Assembly (NCBI GenBank): GCA_030430205.1 | Contig: JAUIGE010000006.1 | Coordinates: 161,110-225,109 of the forward strand | Length of the DNA stretch: 64,000 nucleotides | Direction of reading: 5' to 3' | DNA from: Bacteroidia bacterium | GTDB taxonomy: Bacteria; Bacteroidota; Bacteroidia; J057 | Shown: piece after piece, positions 16,258 to 26,751 of the stretch | Position numbering within the stretch: the first letter of the stretch is position 1 | How the letters are laid out: each line of letters opens with the position of its first letter | Made by a program: the position numbers and the translations under genes | Notes under the pieces: generated by a model | What the model saw: only the letters and a program-made list of their open reading frames with translations | Told to the model about the DNA's origin: nothing | Databases searched by the model: none

Positions 16258-19200
16258 TTACCGGATCAGGGTCATCGTTCCCTGCAAATGGCTGACGGTA
16301 TTCACATCCGTAAAGTAGCTCAGCGTATAGACATACACCCCTTCCGGGCAGCTCTGCCCTTTAAAAGTCCCGTCCCAGCCTGGAAAAGGATTTTCACTTT
16401 GGTACACCCTCTCTCCCCATCTGTTATAAATCGTCAATTCATAACGGATGATTTCCGGTCTGAAGGAAGGGCCAAAAAAATCATTTATCCCATCTGAATT
16501 GGGGGAAAATGCCGAAGGCATAAATACCAACGGACTGCAATTGCTCATGCGAGCCTGCGTTGAAGCAGAAGAGGTACAGCCGTGAATGTCCGTGACTTCC
16601 AGTGAATATACCCCCGCAGAATCCACCCAGCGGATTCCCTCATCCCAACCATCCATCCAGCTATAGCTGCGAAAACTATCGCTGCGCGCATCCAGGGGAC
16701 TGGCTTTTTCCCGACAATAAATCAACTCCCCGGGAAGGCTTAGCTGAATCGCGTCATATTGGAGAATGCGAATTTCTCCCTGCTTTTCGCAGCCGTTTTC
16801 ATCCATGGTGTGAAGTTGGAAGATGCCTTCTTCTTCAAACAAACGCTCAGCTCCCTCCGGGCCGTCGGCCCAGAGATAGAAGGCAATGCCTTCAGTAGTG
16901 GCGTCTACTTGCAGGCTTTCGCCTGTGCAGAGGCTGTCCTGCGCCTGCAGCGCGAGGGGCGGTGTGTCGGGATAGTGGAGTACCTCCACGGTATCGCGGC
17001 CTATGCAGCCGAGGGCGTCTTTGGCTTCGAGGATGAAGCGGCCCGCCGCTTGAAAATTGCGCATAGCGCCCTGGGGGCCGTCGGCCCATTGATAGCCGGC
17101 GTAGCCGGCGGTGCTGGCATCTATGCGGGTACTTTCTCCTTTACAAAAGAAAAGTGAATCGGTTATTCCCAATTTGACTGGCGGGAGCATACTGATTTCT
17201 ACACTATCTCTGAAGACCCTGCCACAACTGTCCTCCACTTCCACCCAGTACAAACCCGCTGCTGACAACAGCAACCTTTCAGCTGTACTTCCATCATTCC
17301 AGCGGATGCTCCCCTCTCCTTTTTGGGCTGACAGCCACAGACTCCCCCCCGCACAGAGGGCGGTATCCGGGCCCAAATCGGGCATGTATAGCAAGGGCTT
17401 GTCCCTGATTTCGATGGTGTCGCTGTTGATACAGCCCCAGATGCTGTCGGTCAGCTGCAGCCAATAGCTGCCTGTCTGGCGGATGACCACTTTCGGCTCT
17501 ATACTTCCATCAAACCACAAAAGGTGGCTGCCTTGCAGATGACCCATATCCAGGATCATCGAATCCCTGCACAGACCCCGGGCAGGGCCGAGCTCCACAG
17601 TTGGAAGGGGCTTCACGTCTATCGTCAGGGTATCATAATATTTGCCGCAAGCATTTTCCAATATGCCGATGATGTCGATCGGGCCTGCCTGCTGTGGGCT
17701 GAAATAGAGGGTATCACCATGCTGTACATGGGTGGTATCGCCCAGGATGCTATAGCTAAAACCGTAGGTTCCGATGGTACAATGCGGCCAAACGCGGATT
17801 TCTTCCCCCAGGCAGGGCGTTGATTTACTGACTTTGATTTTCAGGCGATCATTGGTGTAGCGCCCAGTGATATAGGTCGGTAGGTTTTGGCTGCGGAAAT
17901 AAAAATTATTGGGGTACATCACGCCCTGTAGCGTGAAGTTGCAGCCGATTCCCGGCACATTGGGGAAACTGATGTAGGCCAAAAATGAGGAAGAAGAATT
18001 GACAATATAAATGCGCCCATCAGGCCCCAACTCCATCCTATAGCCAAAAAAATTGCCTACCAGCCCTCCTGTATTTATCACTGTAGCAGAATTCAGGACA
18101 TGGGAGGGCACGGGCACAGATAAATCCAATTGCACAATGCGGCCAAAAATATCGGAGAGGTACAACAGTTGGTTGTTGCTGGAAAACTCCATCCCCAAAG
18201 TCAATAAATTTTGCAGGGGTGTCATATCCGCAAAAAACTGAAATTGCCCGTTTTGATTATCAAATTCATTCAAGGTTAAGCCCGCAGTCATCCAGCGGCC
18301 ATCATGTGAAAACTTTATCAAATAGGGCTCTGTAGGGACAGGAGTCGTATTCAGAGGCCCCTGCACCCCCTGATCTGTTATCAAAAAGGATTTGATGTTG
18401 AATTGGTTGCCCGGTTGCATTATCGTTCTCACACCTGCGAGCAACCAAACATCTTTGCCATTCGCATGATAAACAGCATCCATGTTTTCCATATTGGTCA
18501 CGGTCACCAGGATGTTTTTTTGAAAAGGAACAACATCTCCCAGGCCACCAGCCAGCCGCATATCAATCTTGCTATAGCGCAAACCATTGAGGTTTTGATT
18601 TTCGAGCGCATCGAGGGTGAACAGATAATACACCTCCGGATCAGCAGGATCCGGAAATGCCAGACTTCCCTGTCGGGTGGAGTAATGCCCCAATATCCCT
18701 CTTCCATTAGGCATGACCTGGTGGTTTTTGTTCCAGATGGTGGTGCCATTGGTATAAAAAAGCAAATTGCCTGCGTCATCACTCATCGTGACACTGGATT
18801 CAATAAAGGAACCCGATCCCCCCACCCAGGACTGCCCTGTCAGTTTTCCTGCCACGTAGCAACTCACAGGCGCTGTGTGAAAATCCAGCATAAGGCTGTC
18901 TTCCATCTCCCAATACATCTTTTGATTTTCATCATACTCCCCGCAGCCTCCTACAGTCAGTGTCCAAATAGCAGACGTATCCTGGCAATTGCCATTATTC
19001 ACGATGAGTTGAATCTGGTAGCTTCCCTTTTGGGTAGGCTGAAATGAAAAGCTGGGATTGGCTCCGCTTACCACGCCATCTACTATCCATTGATAGCCCA
19101 TAGACCCGGCAGGTCCTGTGAGAAAAAGTACATCATTGGGCATGAGGAAGTTTTTCCAACCGCTGATTTGTGCAGGCGGGTTACAGCCCGTTTGAGATTT

Positions 19201-19266
19201 TGCACAAAAAAGAAAAGCGATCAAAAAAACCCATAGCAGCCCCGTTTTTTTCATGCTAAAAGCCAT
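16258..19266 (-). CDS. Large secreted T9SS protein with CHU_C (gliding-motility-associated) C-terminus
   Basis: 1002 residues. Signal peptide MAFSMKKTGLLWVFLIAFLFCAKSQ; then a PKD-like domain (GYQWIVDGVVSGANPSFSFQP), and a central region of about 350 residues read as a beta-propeller (SSNNQLLYLSDIFGRIVQLDL). Four to six Ig/PKD-like repeats with the recurring S-x-x-W-x-D-G and G-x-Y-x-L-x-V/E motifs follow. The C-terminal 90 residues are the type B sorting domain (FMPSAFSPNSDGINDFFGP, YNRWGERVYQSENPFPGWDG). Such proteins are exported by the type IX system and attached to the cell surface; this one may bind or display a ligand. It starts 1 bp after its paralogue, the result of a tandem duplication. 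The 3' end abuts the shared terminator. Confidence 0.9.
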   Translation of the reverse strand: MAFSMKKTGLLWVFLIAFLFCAKSQTGCNPPAQISGWKNFLMPNDVLFLTGPAGSMGYQWIVDGVVSGANPSFSFQPTQKGSYQIQLIVNNGNCQDTSAIWTLTVGGCGEYDENQKMYWEMEDSLMLDFHTAPVSCYVAGKLTGQSWVGGSGSFIESSVTMSDDAGNLLFYTNGTTIWNKNHQVMPNGRGILGHYSTRQGSLAFPDPADPEVYYLFTLDALENQNLNGLRYSKIDMRLAGGLGDVVPFQKNILVTVTNMENMDAVYHANGKDVWLLAGVRTIMQPGNQFNIKSFLITDQGVQGPLNTTPVPTEPYLIKFSHDGRWMTAGLTLNEFDNQNGQFQFFADMTPLQNLLTLGMEFSSNNQLLYLSDIFGRIVQLDLSVPVPSHVLNSATVINTGGLVGNFFGYRMELGPDGRIYIVNSSSSFLAYISFPNVPGIGCNFTLQGVMYPNNFYFRSQNLPTYITGRYTNDRLKIKVSKSTPCLGEEIRVWPHCTIGTYGFSYSILGDTTHVQHGDTLYFSPQQAGPIDIIGILENACGKYYDTLTIDVKPLPTVELGPARGLCRDSMILDMGHLQGSHLLWFDGSIEPKVVIRQTGSYWLQLTDSIWGCINSDTIEIRDKPLLYMPDLGPDTALCAGGSLWLSAQKGEGSIRWNDGSTAERLLLSAAGLYWVEVEDSCGRVFRDSVEISMLPPVKLGITDSLFFCKGESTRIDASTAGYAGYQWADGPQGAMRNFQAAGRFILEAKDALGCIGRDTVEVLHYPDTPPLALQAQDSLCTGESLQVDATTEGIAFYLWADGPEGAERLFEEEGIFQLHTMDENGCEKQGEIRILQYDAIQLSLPGELIYCREKASPLDARSDSFRSYSWMDGWDEGIRWVDSAGVYSLEVTDIHGCTSSASTQARMSNCSPLVFMPSAFSPNSDGINDFFGPSFRPEIIRYELTIYNRWGERVYQSENPFPGWDGTFKGQSCPEGVYVYTLSYFTDVNTVSHLQGTMTLIR

Positions 19267-19267
19267 T

Positions 19268-22200
19268 TTATCGAATCAAAGTTACTGTACCTTGACGGTG
19301 GCTAACTGACGGCATATCAGTGTAATAGGTCAAGGAATACACATAGACACCCTCCGGACAACTCTGGCCTTTGTACTTCCCATCCCAGCCAGGAAATGGG
19401 TCCTGGCTTTGGAAAACAACTGTGCCCCACCGGTCAAATATCCGCAGATCGTAGCCTCTAATCCCTTCCTGCCAGGAAGGCCCGAAATAATCGTTGATGC
19501 CGTCGGCATTGGGTGTAAATGCCGATGGCATGAAAGAGAGAGGACGGCATACAGAAAAACGAACTTCTGCGAAAGCCTCCGAAAAACAATGATGGATGTC
19601 CTCCATCCGAACGCTATACCTGCCCGCCGAATCTACTTCGCGGACAGGCGCTGTCAAACCATCATGCCATAAATAGGCCAAAAAGCTGTCAGATCTCAGA
19701 TCTATGGTCGCGGGTTCATTTTTACAAAAGAAATAGATGTCCGGAATGTCCAGGCTGATGGCTTCAAAGCTGCGGATCAGGATTTCCGCCTCCGTCGGAC
19801 AACCCTGCTTGTCCAGGGCCATGAGGGTATATTTTCCCGCTTCGCGGATGTTTCTGACGGGATTTTCCGGGCCATCGGCCCAGCTGTAGAAGGCTATGCC
19901 TTCCGTGGTCGCATCTAGCCGAAGGCTCTCTCCCTTGCAGAGAGAATCTATCTTTGCGAGCTGCAAAACCGGTGGATCCGCATGCTGGATGACATCCAGC
20001 GTATCGAGAAAGATGCAGCCTGCATTGTCTTTTGTTTCTACCACAAAATGCCCTGGCGAATTGAAAGTGCGGACATTTCCCTGAAATCCGTCATCCCAGT
20101 TATACCCGCTCAAAGCCGGAGACCCCACATCTATGCTTACTTCTTCTTTTGGGCAAAAGAAAAGCGAATCTACCAGCGCCCGGGAGGCAGGCAGCTTTAT
20201 TTCTACAAAAATGCTATCTCTCATGCGATGCCCACAACTATCGCTGACCTCTACCCAATAGAGGCCTGTACTTGCCGCAAGCATGGCTTCGGCGCTGCTG
20301 CCATCCTGCCAACGAAGCTTCCCTTCGCCTTTTTGGGCTTGCAAAAGCAAGCTTCCCCCCGCACATAAGGAAGTATCTGAGCCCAGCTCAGGCATAAATA
20401 AAAGCGGTTTGGCGAGGATATGGATGCTATCTGAGGCGGTGCAGCCCATCTGGGCTTCGGTAAACTGAAGCCAGTAAGTTCCTGTCGTTTTTATCTGAAA
20501 AAAAGGCTGTCTGCTGTTGTCGGACCACAAAAATTGTCCTGGCTGCAGCTGCCGCATATCCAGCAGCAGGGAGTCATTGCAAAGGGCCTGGTCCGGGCCG
20601 AGATCAAATCCCGGCAATGGCTGTACATCCACCCACAGGGTGTCCTCATAGATGCCGCAGGCATTTTCCAATCTGCCGATAATCGCCAGGCGACCTGGCT
20701 GGGTTGGCGTAAAATGAATCAGGGTATCACCTGACATCTCATGGGTGCTGTCGCCCGCGATATGGTAGGAAAAGCCGTAAGTCCCGATGGTATATTCAGG
20801 CCATACCCTGATGCTGTCACCCACACAGGGCGTGGAGTCATGGGTGGTGATTTTCAGGCGTTTATTGGTGTAGCGCCCACTCAGGTAGGTGGGCAGGCTC
20901 CAGCTTTTCCAGGCGGGATGTCGGGGCAAGGCAATGCCGTTCAGCACATAGTTGGCACCAGGTCCCTGCTGGTTGGGGTTATCGATATAGGCCATCGCAC
21001 TGCTTAAGCGATGGGTTGCATAGATTTTGTCATCTGGACCCAATTCCAGCCTGGCCGCATATACGGGCGGCGGGAAGGTCAAACTCTGGTACACAGGGGT
21101 AGCAGATTGGAGAATGCCCGAGGGATTACCCGAGCTCAAATCCAATTGCATCACAGTAGAAATGCCCAATATAAAGTACAGCTTGCTGTTATCGGAGGAA
21201 AACTCTATCGCGCTGGGATAAGGAAAGACCACAGATGACAAATCCATAAAGTACTGGAGCTGCCCTGTTTGATTATCAAAGTGAAATAAAGTCTTGCTCG
21301 CCACGAACCATTTCCCATCATGGGAAAACTTCAAAAAGCCTGGGAATATAGGGCTGTTATTGATTTGTAATGGATAATGAGTAGGTGAGGATACGCCTGA
21401 TTCAGAAATCAAATAGGTCTGGAGTTCATAATCATTGGCAAGGAAGGAGTCTTTGGCAGCTGCCACAAGCCACACATCACGCCCGTTGGCGTGGTAGGTA
21501 GCATCCATATTTTCTGTGTTGGTGGTATCCAACAGTATGTTTTTGCTCGTCGCTACCACATCTCCCAGCCCGCCGCGCAGGCGCATATCAATGAGCGAAT
21601 AACGCAAGCCATTGGCATAGAGGTTTTCCCCCGCATCCAGCGTAAAAATGTAATAACGAGCTATATGAGCCGGATCGGGAAATGCCAGAACTCCTTCCAT
21701 GGAAGAAAAATGTCCCATCAGGCCTGTCCCATTGGGCATGAGCTGGTGGTTTTTATCCCAAACCAAATTGCCATTCGAAGAAAACAGCAACTCGCCCACA
21801 TCATCACACATGCTGGCGCTTGCTTCCAAATATGCCCCCCGGTAAAAGGGTCCGGGCAGGACCATTCCATGCATACCACCACCCCGCGTATAGTTGGGCC
21901 CGCCGGGCAGAAAATCAAATATCATGCTGTCTTCCAGCACCCAGATCATCTTTTGATTTTGGTCATATTCCCCACAACCGGCTACCTGTAGCTCACGCAT
22001 ATCTGAGGTATCCTGGCAACTTCCATTGTCGACGATAAGCTGGATAAAATAACTGCCTCTCTGCGGGGACTGGAAGGAAAAAGTCGCATTGGTTCCTCGC
22101 GGAAAGCCATTCACAAACCATTGGTAGCCAAGGGCGCCCGCAGGTCCGCTCAGGATGAGGATGTGATTGGGGAATAAGAAATTTTTCCAACCGCTGATGG

Positions 22201-22291
22201 TAGCGGGGGGGCTACAGGCCTGGACATTTTTTGCTAAACTAAAAGCACATAGCAAAATGCCAAGCTTAAGAAGCAAGTGGATTCTTTCCAT
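19268..22291 (-). CDS. Large secreted T9SS protein with CHU_C C-terminus (tandem paralogue)
   Basis: 1007 residues from the ATG at 22291; the frame extends 12 codons upstream, but the signal peptide MERIHLLLKLGILLCAFSLA begins here. Domain order copies the downstream gene: Cys-rich PKD-like start (ISGWKNFLFPNHILILSGPAG), beta-propeller-like centre (FSSDNSKLYFILGISTVMQLDL), Ig/PKD-like repeats, and a C-terminal sorting domain (FMPSAFTPNADGINDYFGP, FDRWGTVVFQSQDPFPGWDG). The two proteins are similar throughout, most strongly at both ends. The genes are separated by one base and are probably cotranscribed. Function at the surface is unknown; adhesion or motility is a guess from the family. Confidence 0.9.
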   Translation of the reverse strand: MERIHLLLKLGILLCAFSLAKNVQACSPPATISGWKNFLFPNHILILSGPAGALGYQWFVNGFPRGTNATFSFQSPQRGSYFIQLIVDNGSCQDTSDMRELQVAGCGEYDQNQKMIWVLEDSMIFDFLPGGPNYTRGGGMHGMVLPGPFYRGAYLEASASMCDDVGELLFSSNGNLVWDKNHQLMPNGTGLMGHFSSMEGVLAFPDPAHIARYYIFTLDAGENLYANGLRYSLIDMRLRGGLGDVVATSKNILLDTTNTENMDATYHANGRDVWLVAAAKDSFLANDYELQTYLISESGVSSPTHYPLQINNSPIFPGFLKFSHDGKWFVASKTLFHFDNQTGQLQYFMDLSSVVFPYPSAIEFSSDNSKLYFILGISTVMQLDLSSGNPSGILQSATPVYQSLTFPPPVYAARLELGPDDKIYATHRLSSAMAYIDNPNQQGPGANYVLNGIALPRHPAWKSWSLPTYLSGRYTNKRLKITTHDSTPCVGDSIRVWPEYTIGTYGFSYHIAGDSTHEMSGDTLIHFTPTQPGRLAIIGRLENACGIYEDTLWVDVQPLPGFDLGPDQALCNDSLLLDMRQLQPGQFLWSDNSRQPFFQIKTTGTYWLQFTEAQMGCTASDSIHILAKPLLFMPELGSDTSLCAGGSLLLQAQKGEGKLRWQDGSSAEAMLAASTGLYWVEVSDSCGHRMRDSIFVEIKLPASRALVDSLFFCPKEEVSIDVGSPALSGYNWDDGFQGNVRTFNSPGHFVVETKDNAGCIFLDTLDVIQHADPPVLQLAKIDSLCKGESLRLDATTEGIAFYSWADGPENPVRNIREAGKYTLMALDKQGCPTEAEILIRSFEAISLDIPDIYFFCKNEPATIDLRSDSFLAYLWHDGLTAPVREVDSAGRYSVRMEDIHHCFSEAFAEVRFSVCRPLSFMPSAFTPNADGINDYFGPSWQEGIRGYDLRIFDRWGTVVFQSQDPFPGWDGKYKGQSCPEGVYVYSLTYYTDMPSVSHRQGTVTLIR

Positions 22292-22334
22292 ATCACAAGC
22301 AATAAGAGCAATAGGAAAGATATACATTTTAAAC

Positions 22335-24890
22335 TTATTTCTTTACCCAACTTTTGGTAATAACCTCATCCCCTAACCTTAGGGTGATGATATATATGCC
22401 ATTCGAAAGGGAAATCGTAGGGATTTCAAAATTGAAATCCTCTGATTGTTTTTCAACTTGTCTGGAAAAAATATACTCTCCTTGCAGGTTTATCATAGAT
22501 ATCTGGCATATTCCTTTTTGGATGCTTTTGAATTTTATCCTACAAAATTCTCTTCCTGGGTTTGGGAAAACCATCAATTCGAAATTCGACTCAGAAGGGA
22601 ATTCAATATCTGTAAGGTCACCATCCTTATTTAGCTTAAGCAGAAAAAACTGGGTACTGCCTGCAAAAGTATGAGTGCCTGAAATAGCAAATCCACCATC
22701 TGGAGTGGTTGAGACTTTGTCGACAAAATTTGAAAAGAGAAGTTTATGCTTTTTTAGCCAGACCTCACTCCCCTGATTATCAACCTTTTGTATCGCCAGA
22801 GACATCGTTGTATTCAGGCTGCCATAAAAGGGTATGGGTTCATCTATTCGCCCAACTGAAACCAAGCCTCCATCAATCGCTTCAGTAATAGAATAGAAAG
22901 CGCTACGAGACTCTGTGCTATCGCCAAAGGTTTTTTCCCAAATAGCATTCCCAGAGCTATCTGTTTTCACCAAATAATTTCGATCTACGGTATTCTGAGC
23001 ATTGATATTGGTACCTGTAATCGCAAAACCACCATCTTGTGTCTGGGTAACTGACCAGGATGCTGTCCTTGATGCCCTTCCTCCATCTTTATTAAAACTT
23101 TTCTCCCAAATCACATCTCCATCTTTATCAAGCCTTAACAGAACCAATTCAAAATTAGATCCTATTCTTGCCATGCCGCCGGCAATAAATCCGCCATCTG
23201 TGGTAGCTGAAATACTATGTAACCGAACCTCTGTCGCATTAAGGCTTTGTAACCTATATGTTTTGTACCAAAGAACAGAATCACTTCCGTTGATTTTAAA
23301 GACTTGTCCAAACTTGGAAGCTGAAGTGGAAGAAATGACATAATTATTATCATTTGTAGACACCATTTCATAATACAACCAGGAAATAGCTGGAATTGAG
23401 TTTGAGCTTAACAGATTCCCTGTTGCATCCACTGTCAGAATTTGAAAAGGAGTAACATTGAAAGTCCCTCCTATTTTACCTAAAATTTTATACCCCCCCT
23501 GATGGGAGTTTACGGAACTCAGTCTGATGTCCCAATCCCTAAATGTGTCGACTTTTGTTGCCCATTGTTCTTGTCCCAGAGCATCTGTTTTTACCAAATA
23601 AATCCGTTTCCCTACTTCCCCCTCTTCACTCGTTCCTGATAGGAGAAAGCCTTTATCTATCGCTTGTAGGTGATCAAAACAAGAGTAGGTGGCAGCAGAA
23701 TCAATTATGCCATAAAAATTTTCAGATGTTCGTACGCCATTCATGTCGATGGTTCCAAGAACTGCATCAGCAGAACCCTTTTTAGTTGATCCTCCTGAAA
23801 ATTTTATGGAAGAAGGATAGGCAATAAAATCAGTAGGGAAAATATACTCGGTGCCCATATATCCATCATATATCTCATGGATAACCTGTCCGGTGGTATC
23901 TACTTCAAAAAATCCATGTTGACTTCCAAAGTTCCAAAGCATGAGGGTGAAACTGGAATCTGAGGTAATCTTTACTTGCTTGAAAAATGTATTATTCCCA
24001 AATGACCCATTGGACAAATTCACCATTTTTGTTGTTTCAACTACACCACCTTGACTGATTTTAAGCATCAATTGCTCACTATTTGAGTTTAAGGTTGGCG
24101 TAAAAAAATAGATTTTCTTATCTGGTCCTTCTATTAATTCAAAAGTGCCATTTGTTGAAATCGTATTTGTATTCAGCTCATAATTATTTAAAATATTACC
24201 TAGCGAGTCCAGTAAGTAAAACCAATCCTTTCTATCTTGAGGTACCACTGCGGCATAATTCCCATTGGAGAGTTTACAGGAAGTAAAACCACGAGGCGAA
24301 CCCTTTTCAGGATAGCGTTTTTCCCAAACGATATCTCCTGCAGAATCCAGTTCCCAAAGAGCAAGGCTATTCACAGTTGTGTCATTAGCACCTTTTATGC
24401 CTATTAACACAATCCCATCATTAGAAGTGGGATAACCATTATATACCTCTTCTGCAAAATATCCTCCGATCACTTTTTGCCAAATCACATTACCACTGGT
24501 ATCAATACAACTAATTGTAATATCCTTAAATATGTCGTCAAGAGGCTTACTATTGCTTAGCAAGAAATACTTATCGTTGTTACCCTTGACTATTTCAATC
24601 GAAATATCATCCCCATGAACATCAAAGGATTTTGTCCAAATCTCCTTCCCATCCTTGTCCGTCCGGATCAGGAATAAATCCTGGTCATATCCACCTGCTT
24701 TATAATTCCTCCCAAGAATCATATAGCCCCCGTTGAATGCTTCAACAAACGAATTTGCTCCCTCATTGACGCTACCTTTACCATAGGTCTTGAAAAAGGA
24801 AGTAGACTGGGCACTGCTTAAAAAGCATGAGAATAAAAGAATGATAACTCCTAAAATGGAGATTGAATTTTTGAGTTTGAATGATTTCAT
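22335..24890 (-). CDS. Secreted T9SS type A protein with delta-60-like repeats
   Basis: 851 residues. Signal peptide about 1-27 (ILLFSCFLSSAQS). The body is a chain of repeats of 50-70 residues with the pattern D/GGF-x-I-x-G followed by LV/LIKTDSSGNAIWEKTFG. These resemble beta-propeller blades as in delta-60-type repeat proteins. The C-terminal 80 residues form a type A sorting domain (VFPNPGREFCRIKF to KSWVKK). The codons are markedly more AT-rich than the two CHU_C genes downstream, which suggests a different origin or lower expression. It lies 23 bp after the exonuclease gene and 43 bp before the CHU_C pair. Confidence 0.85.
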   Translation of the reverse strand: MKSFKLKNSISILGVIILLFSCFLSSAQSTSFFKTYGKGSVNEGANSFVEAFNGGYMILGRNYKAGGYDQDLFLIRTDKDGKEIWTKSFDVHGDDISIEIVKGNNDKYFLLSNSKPLDDIFKDITISCIDTSGNVIWQKVIGGYFAEEVYNGYPTSNDGIVLIGIKGANDTTVNSLALWELDSAGDIVWEKRYPEKGSPRGFTSCKLSNGNYAAVVPQDRKDWFYLLDSLGNILNNYELNTNTISTNGTFELIEGPDKKIYFFTPTLNSNSEQLMLKISQGGVVETTKMVNLSNGSFGNNTFFKQVKITSDSSFTLMLWNFGSQHGFFEVDTTGQVIHEIYDGYMGTEYIFPTDFIAYPSSIKFSGGSTKKGSADAVLGTIDMNGVRTSENFYGIIDSAATYSCFDHLQAIDKGFLLSGTSEEGEVGKRIYLVKTDALGQEQWATKVDTFRDWDIRLSSVNSHQGGYKILGKIGGTFNVTPFQILTVDATGNLLSSNSIPAISWLYYEMVSTNDNNYVISSTSASKFGQVFKINGSDSVLWYKTYRLQSLNATEVRLHSISATTDGGFIAGGMARIGSNFELVLLRLDKDGDVIWEKSFNKDGGRASRTASWSVTQTQDGGFAITGTNINAQNTVDRNYLVKTDSSGNAIWEKTFGDSTESRSAFYSITEAIDGGLVSVGRIDEPIPFYGSLNTTMSLAIQKVDNQGSEVWLKKHKLLFSNFVDKVSTTPDGGFAISGTHTFAGSTQFFLLKLNKDGDLTDIEFPSESNFELMVFPNPGREFCRIKFKSIQKGICQISMINLQGEYIFSRQVEKQSEDFNFEIPTISLSNGIYIITLRLGDEVITKSWVKK

Positions 24891-24913
24891 TTTCCTTGGT
24901 TCATGTATAACAA

Positions 24914-25522
24914 TTACAACAACTTCAACTTCTCCTGATACTTCATCACTTCCTTCAGGCAGTCTGCTGTGATGATCGCATCCTCCAGCGCATTATGCGC
25001 ATCTCCCTCTCTGGAAAATCCAAAGAATTTGCTGATCGCATCCAGGCTATAGCGGTCTGGAACGGCTATGCCGTTGTTTTTGAGGATGGGAAAAAGGAAG
25101 AGGGCGATATTGTAGAGGTCGAGGATTTTGTTGGAAAAGGGCCATTTGAGCTTCTCCTTGCGGTAGCCAAACTTGAGGAAGTTCATGTCATTGATGACAC
25201 TCTGGCCGCAGATGATGACGCCGCGCAGTTTGCGAAATTTGTCGGGATCACCCTGGCGTATGCCGAGCTTCTCCGCCACCCAATTTTCAAATTCTTCGAT
25301 CACCTCATGCAGCATAGGCGCTTCGTCCAGCTCATCCATGCTCAGGTCATGTACGCGCTGCGCGGGGATGGAGAAACTTTCTTCATTTTCCGGATATACA
25401 TTGGAGAGGTAAGTCCCCAATTCGTTCCAGTTATCGTCAAACAGTATGGCACCCAGCTGGATGATTTCGTGCCAGCCGGGCTCCGTGCCGGTCATTTCGA
25501 GGTCTATGGATAAATAAGGCAT
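24914..25522 (-). CDS. DEDDh-type 3'-5' exonuclease (DnaQ/RNase T superfamily)
   Basis: 202 residues from the ATG at 25522; an alternative TTG eight codons upstream overlaps prfA and is less likely. Exo I is SIDLEMTGTEPG with D7 and E9; Exo II contains the NDMNFLKFG motif; Exo III is HNALEDA, giving the DEDDh His and Asp. These enzymes remove nucleotides from 3' ends of DNA or RNA and can proofread or trim. The protein lacks other domains, so it is a stand-alone exonuclease rather than a polymerase subunit. It starts 16 bp after the prfA stop and is probably cotranscribed with it. Confidence 0.88.
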   Translation of the reverse strand: MPYLSIDLEMTGTEPGWHEIIQLGAILFDDNWNELGTYLSNVYPENEESFSIPAQRVHDLSMDELDEAPMLHEVIEEFENWVAEKLGIRQGDPDKFRKLRGVIICGQSVINDMNFLKFGYRKEKLKWPFSNKILDLYNIALFLFPILKNNGIAVPDRYSLDAISKFFGFSREGDAHNALEDAIITADCLKEVMKYQEKLKLL

Positions 25523-25538
25523 AAGAATGATTTGCAGA

Positions 25539-26612
25539 TTATTCAATTCCCCCCGCTTTCAGCTTCTCCATATTCTCCGCGATGCGGAGTTTTTCGGAGA
25601 TCTCTTCGAGATCGCCTCCGAGGATGCCACTGAGGTTGTAGAGGGTGAGGTTGATGCGGTGATCGGTGACGCGCCCCTGGGGGTAGTTGTAGGTGCGGAT
25701 CTTGGCGGAGCGGTCTCCGGTGGAGACGAGGGACTTGCGGAGGGCGGCCTCCTCGGATTTGCGCTTGGACATCTCCGCATCGTAGAGGCGGGAGCGCAGC
25801 ACTTTCATGGCCTTTTCTTTGTTTTTGAGCTGGGATTTCTGGTCCTGGTTGGAGACGACCACACCCGTAGGGATGTGGGTGATCCGGACGGCAGATTCCG
25901 TCTTGTTGACGTGCTGCCCACCCGCGCCTGAGGCGCGGAAAACATCAATCCGGAGGTCACTTTCGACGATATCGAAATCAATGTCTTCGACTTCGGGCAT
26001 CACCGCCACGGTGGCGGCGGAGGTGTGGATACGCCCTTGCGTCTCCGTCTGAGGCACACGCTGCACACGGTGCACACCCGATTCAAATTTCATCGTGCCA
26101 TAGATGTCTGTACCCATCATCGTGGCTGTCACCTCTTTAAAGCCTCCGGCGGTGCCTTCAGCCAGGCTGTTGATCTCCAGCTTCCAGCCCTGATTGGAAG
26201 CGTATTTTTCATACATTTTCAGCAAGTCTCCCACAAACAAAGCAGCCTCATCTCCGCCCGTTCCGGCGCGGATCTCAAGGATACAGTCCTTGCTGTCGTC
26301 TGGGTCCTTGGGGATGAGCATAAATTTGAGTTCTTCCTCCAATTCTTCCTGCTCTGGCAAAAGCAAATCCAATTCTTCCTTGGCCATTTCCCGAAATTCA
26401 GGGTCATTTTCCTCCACCAGGATACGCTTGTTGTTTTCAATATTGCCAACAACATTCTTATAGTTTTGGATTTTTTCTACCAGCCCTTCCAGGTCTTTGT
26501 ATTCCTTATTCAGCTTCATATAACGATTTTGATCCGAAATGATGTCCGGGTCAATGATCATTTGCTTTACCTCTTCAAAGCGGTTTTCTATAGATTCAAG
26601 TTTGTTAAACAT
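25539..26612 (-). CDS. prfA: Peptide chain release factor 1
   Basis: 357 residues, the expected length. It shows the stop-codon-reading tripeptide P187-Q188-T189 in [15 protein letters not shown], matching the PxT of RF1, and the catalytic GGQ at 231-233 in [15 protein letters not shown], which triggers hydrolysis of peptidyl-tRNA. RF1 reads UAA and UAG. The start ATG at 26612 is followed by the conserved helical N-domain. A heptad element fills the space upstream. The DEDDh exonuclease gene follows after 16 bp. Confidence 0.98.
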   Translation of the reverse strand: MFNKLESIENRFEEVKQMIIDPDIISDQNRYMKLNKEYKDLEGLVEKIQNYKNVVGNIENNKRILVEENDPEFREMAKEELDLLLPEQEELEEELKFMLIPKDPDDSKDCILEIRAGTGGDEAALFVGDLLKMYEKYASNQGWKLEINSLAEGTAGGFKEVTATMMGTDIYGTMKFESGVHRVQRVPQTETQGRIHTSAATVAVMPEVEDIDFDIVESDLRIDVFRASGAGGQHVNKTESAVRITHIPTGVVVSNQDQKSQLKNKEKAMKVLRSRLYDAEMSKRKSEEAALRKSLVSTGDRSAKIRTYNYPQGRVTDHRINLTLYNLSGILGGDLEEISEKLRIAENMEKLKAGGIE

Positions 26613-26620
26613 GGGGACGG

Positions 26621-26748
26621 TTTTGCGTTTCGGGTTTCGGGTTTTGCGTTTCGGGTTTCGGGTTTTGCGTTTCGGGTTTCGGGTTTCGGGTTTGGGGTTT
26701 GGGGTTTCGCGTTAACAACACGGAACCCCAAACTTGAAACCCGAAACT
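26621..26748. repeat. TTTCGGG-class heptad element upstream of prfA
   Basis: Left arm 26621-26714 has about a dozen units, partly in a higher-order pattern (GTTTCGG/GTTTTGC), with GGGTTTG variants near its end. Right arm 26721-26748 carries the inverted units. It lies between the prfA start and the stop of the beta-propeller gene (26752), ending 3 bp downstream of that stop. Confidence 0.9.
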
Positions 26749-26751
26749 TCT

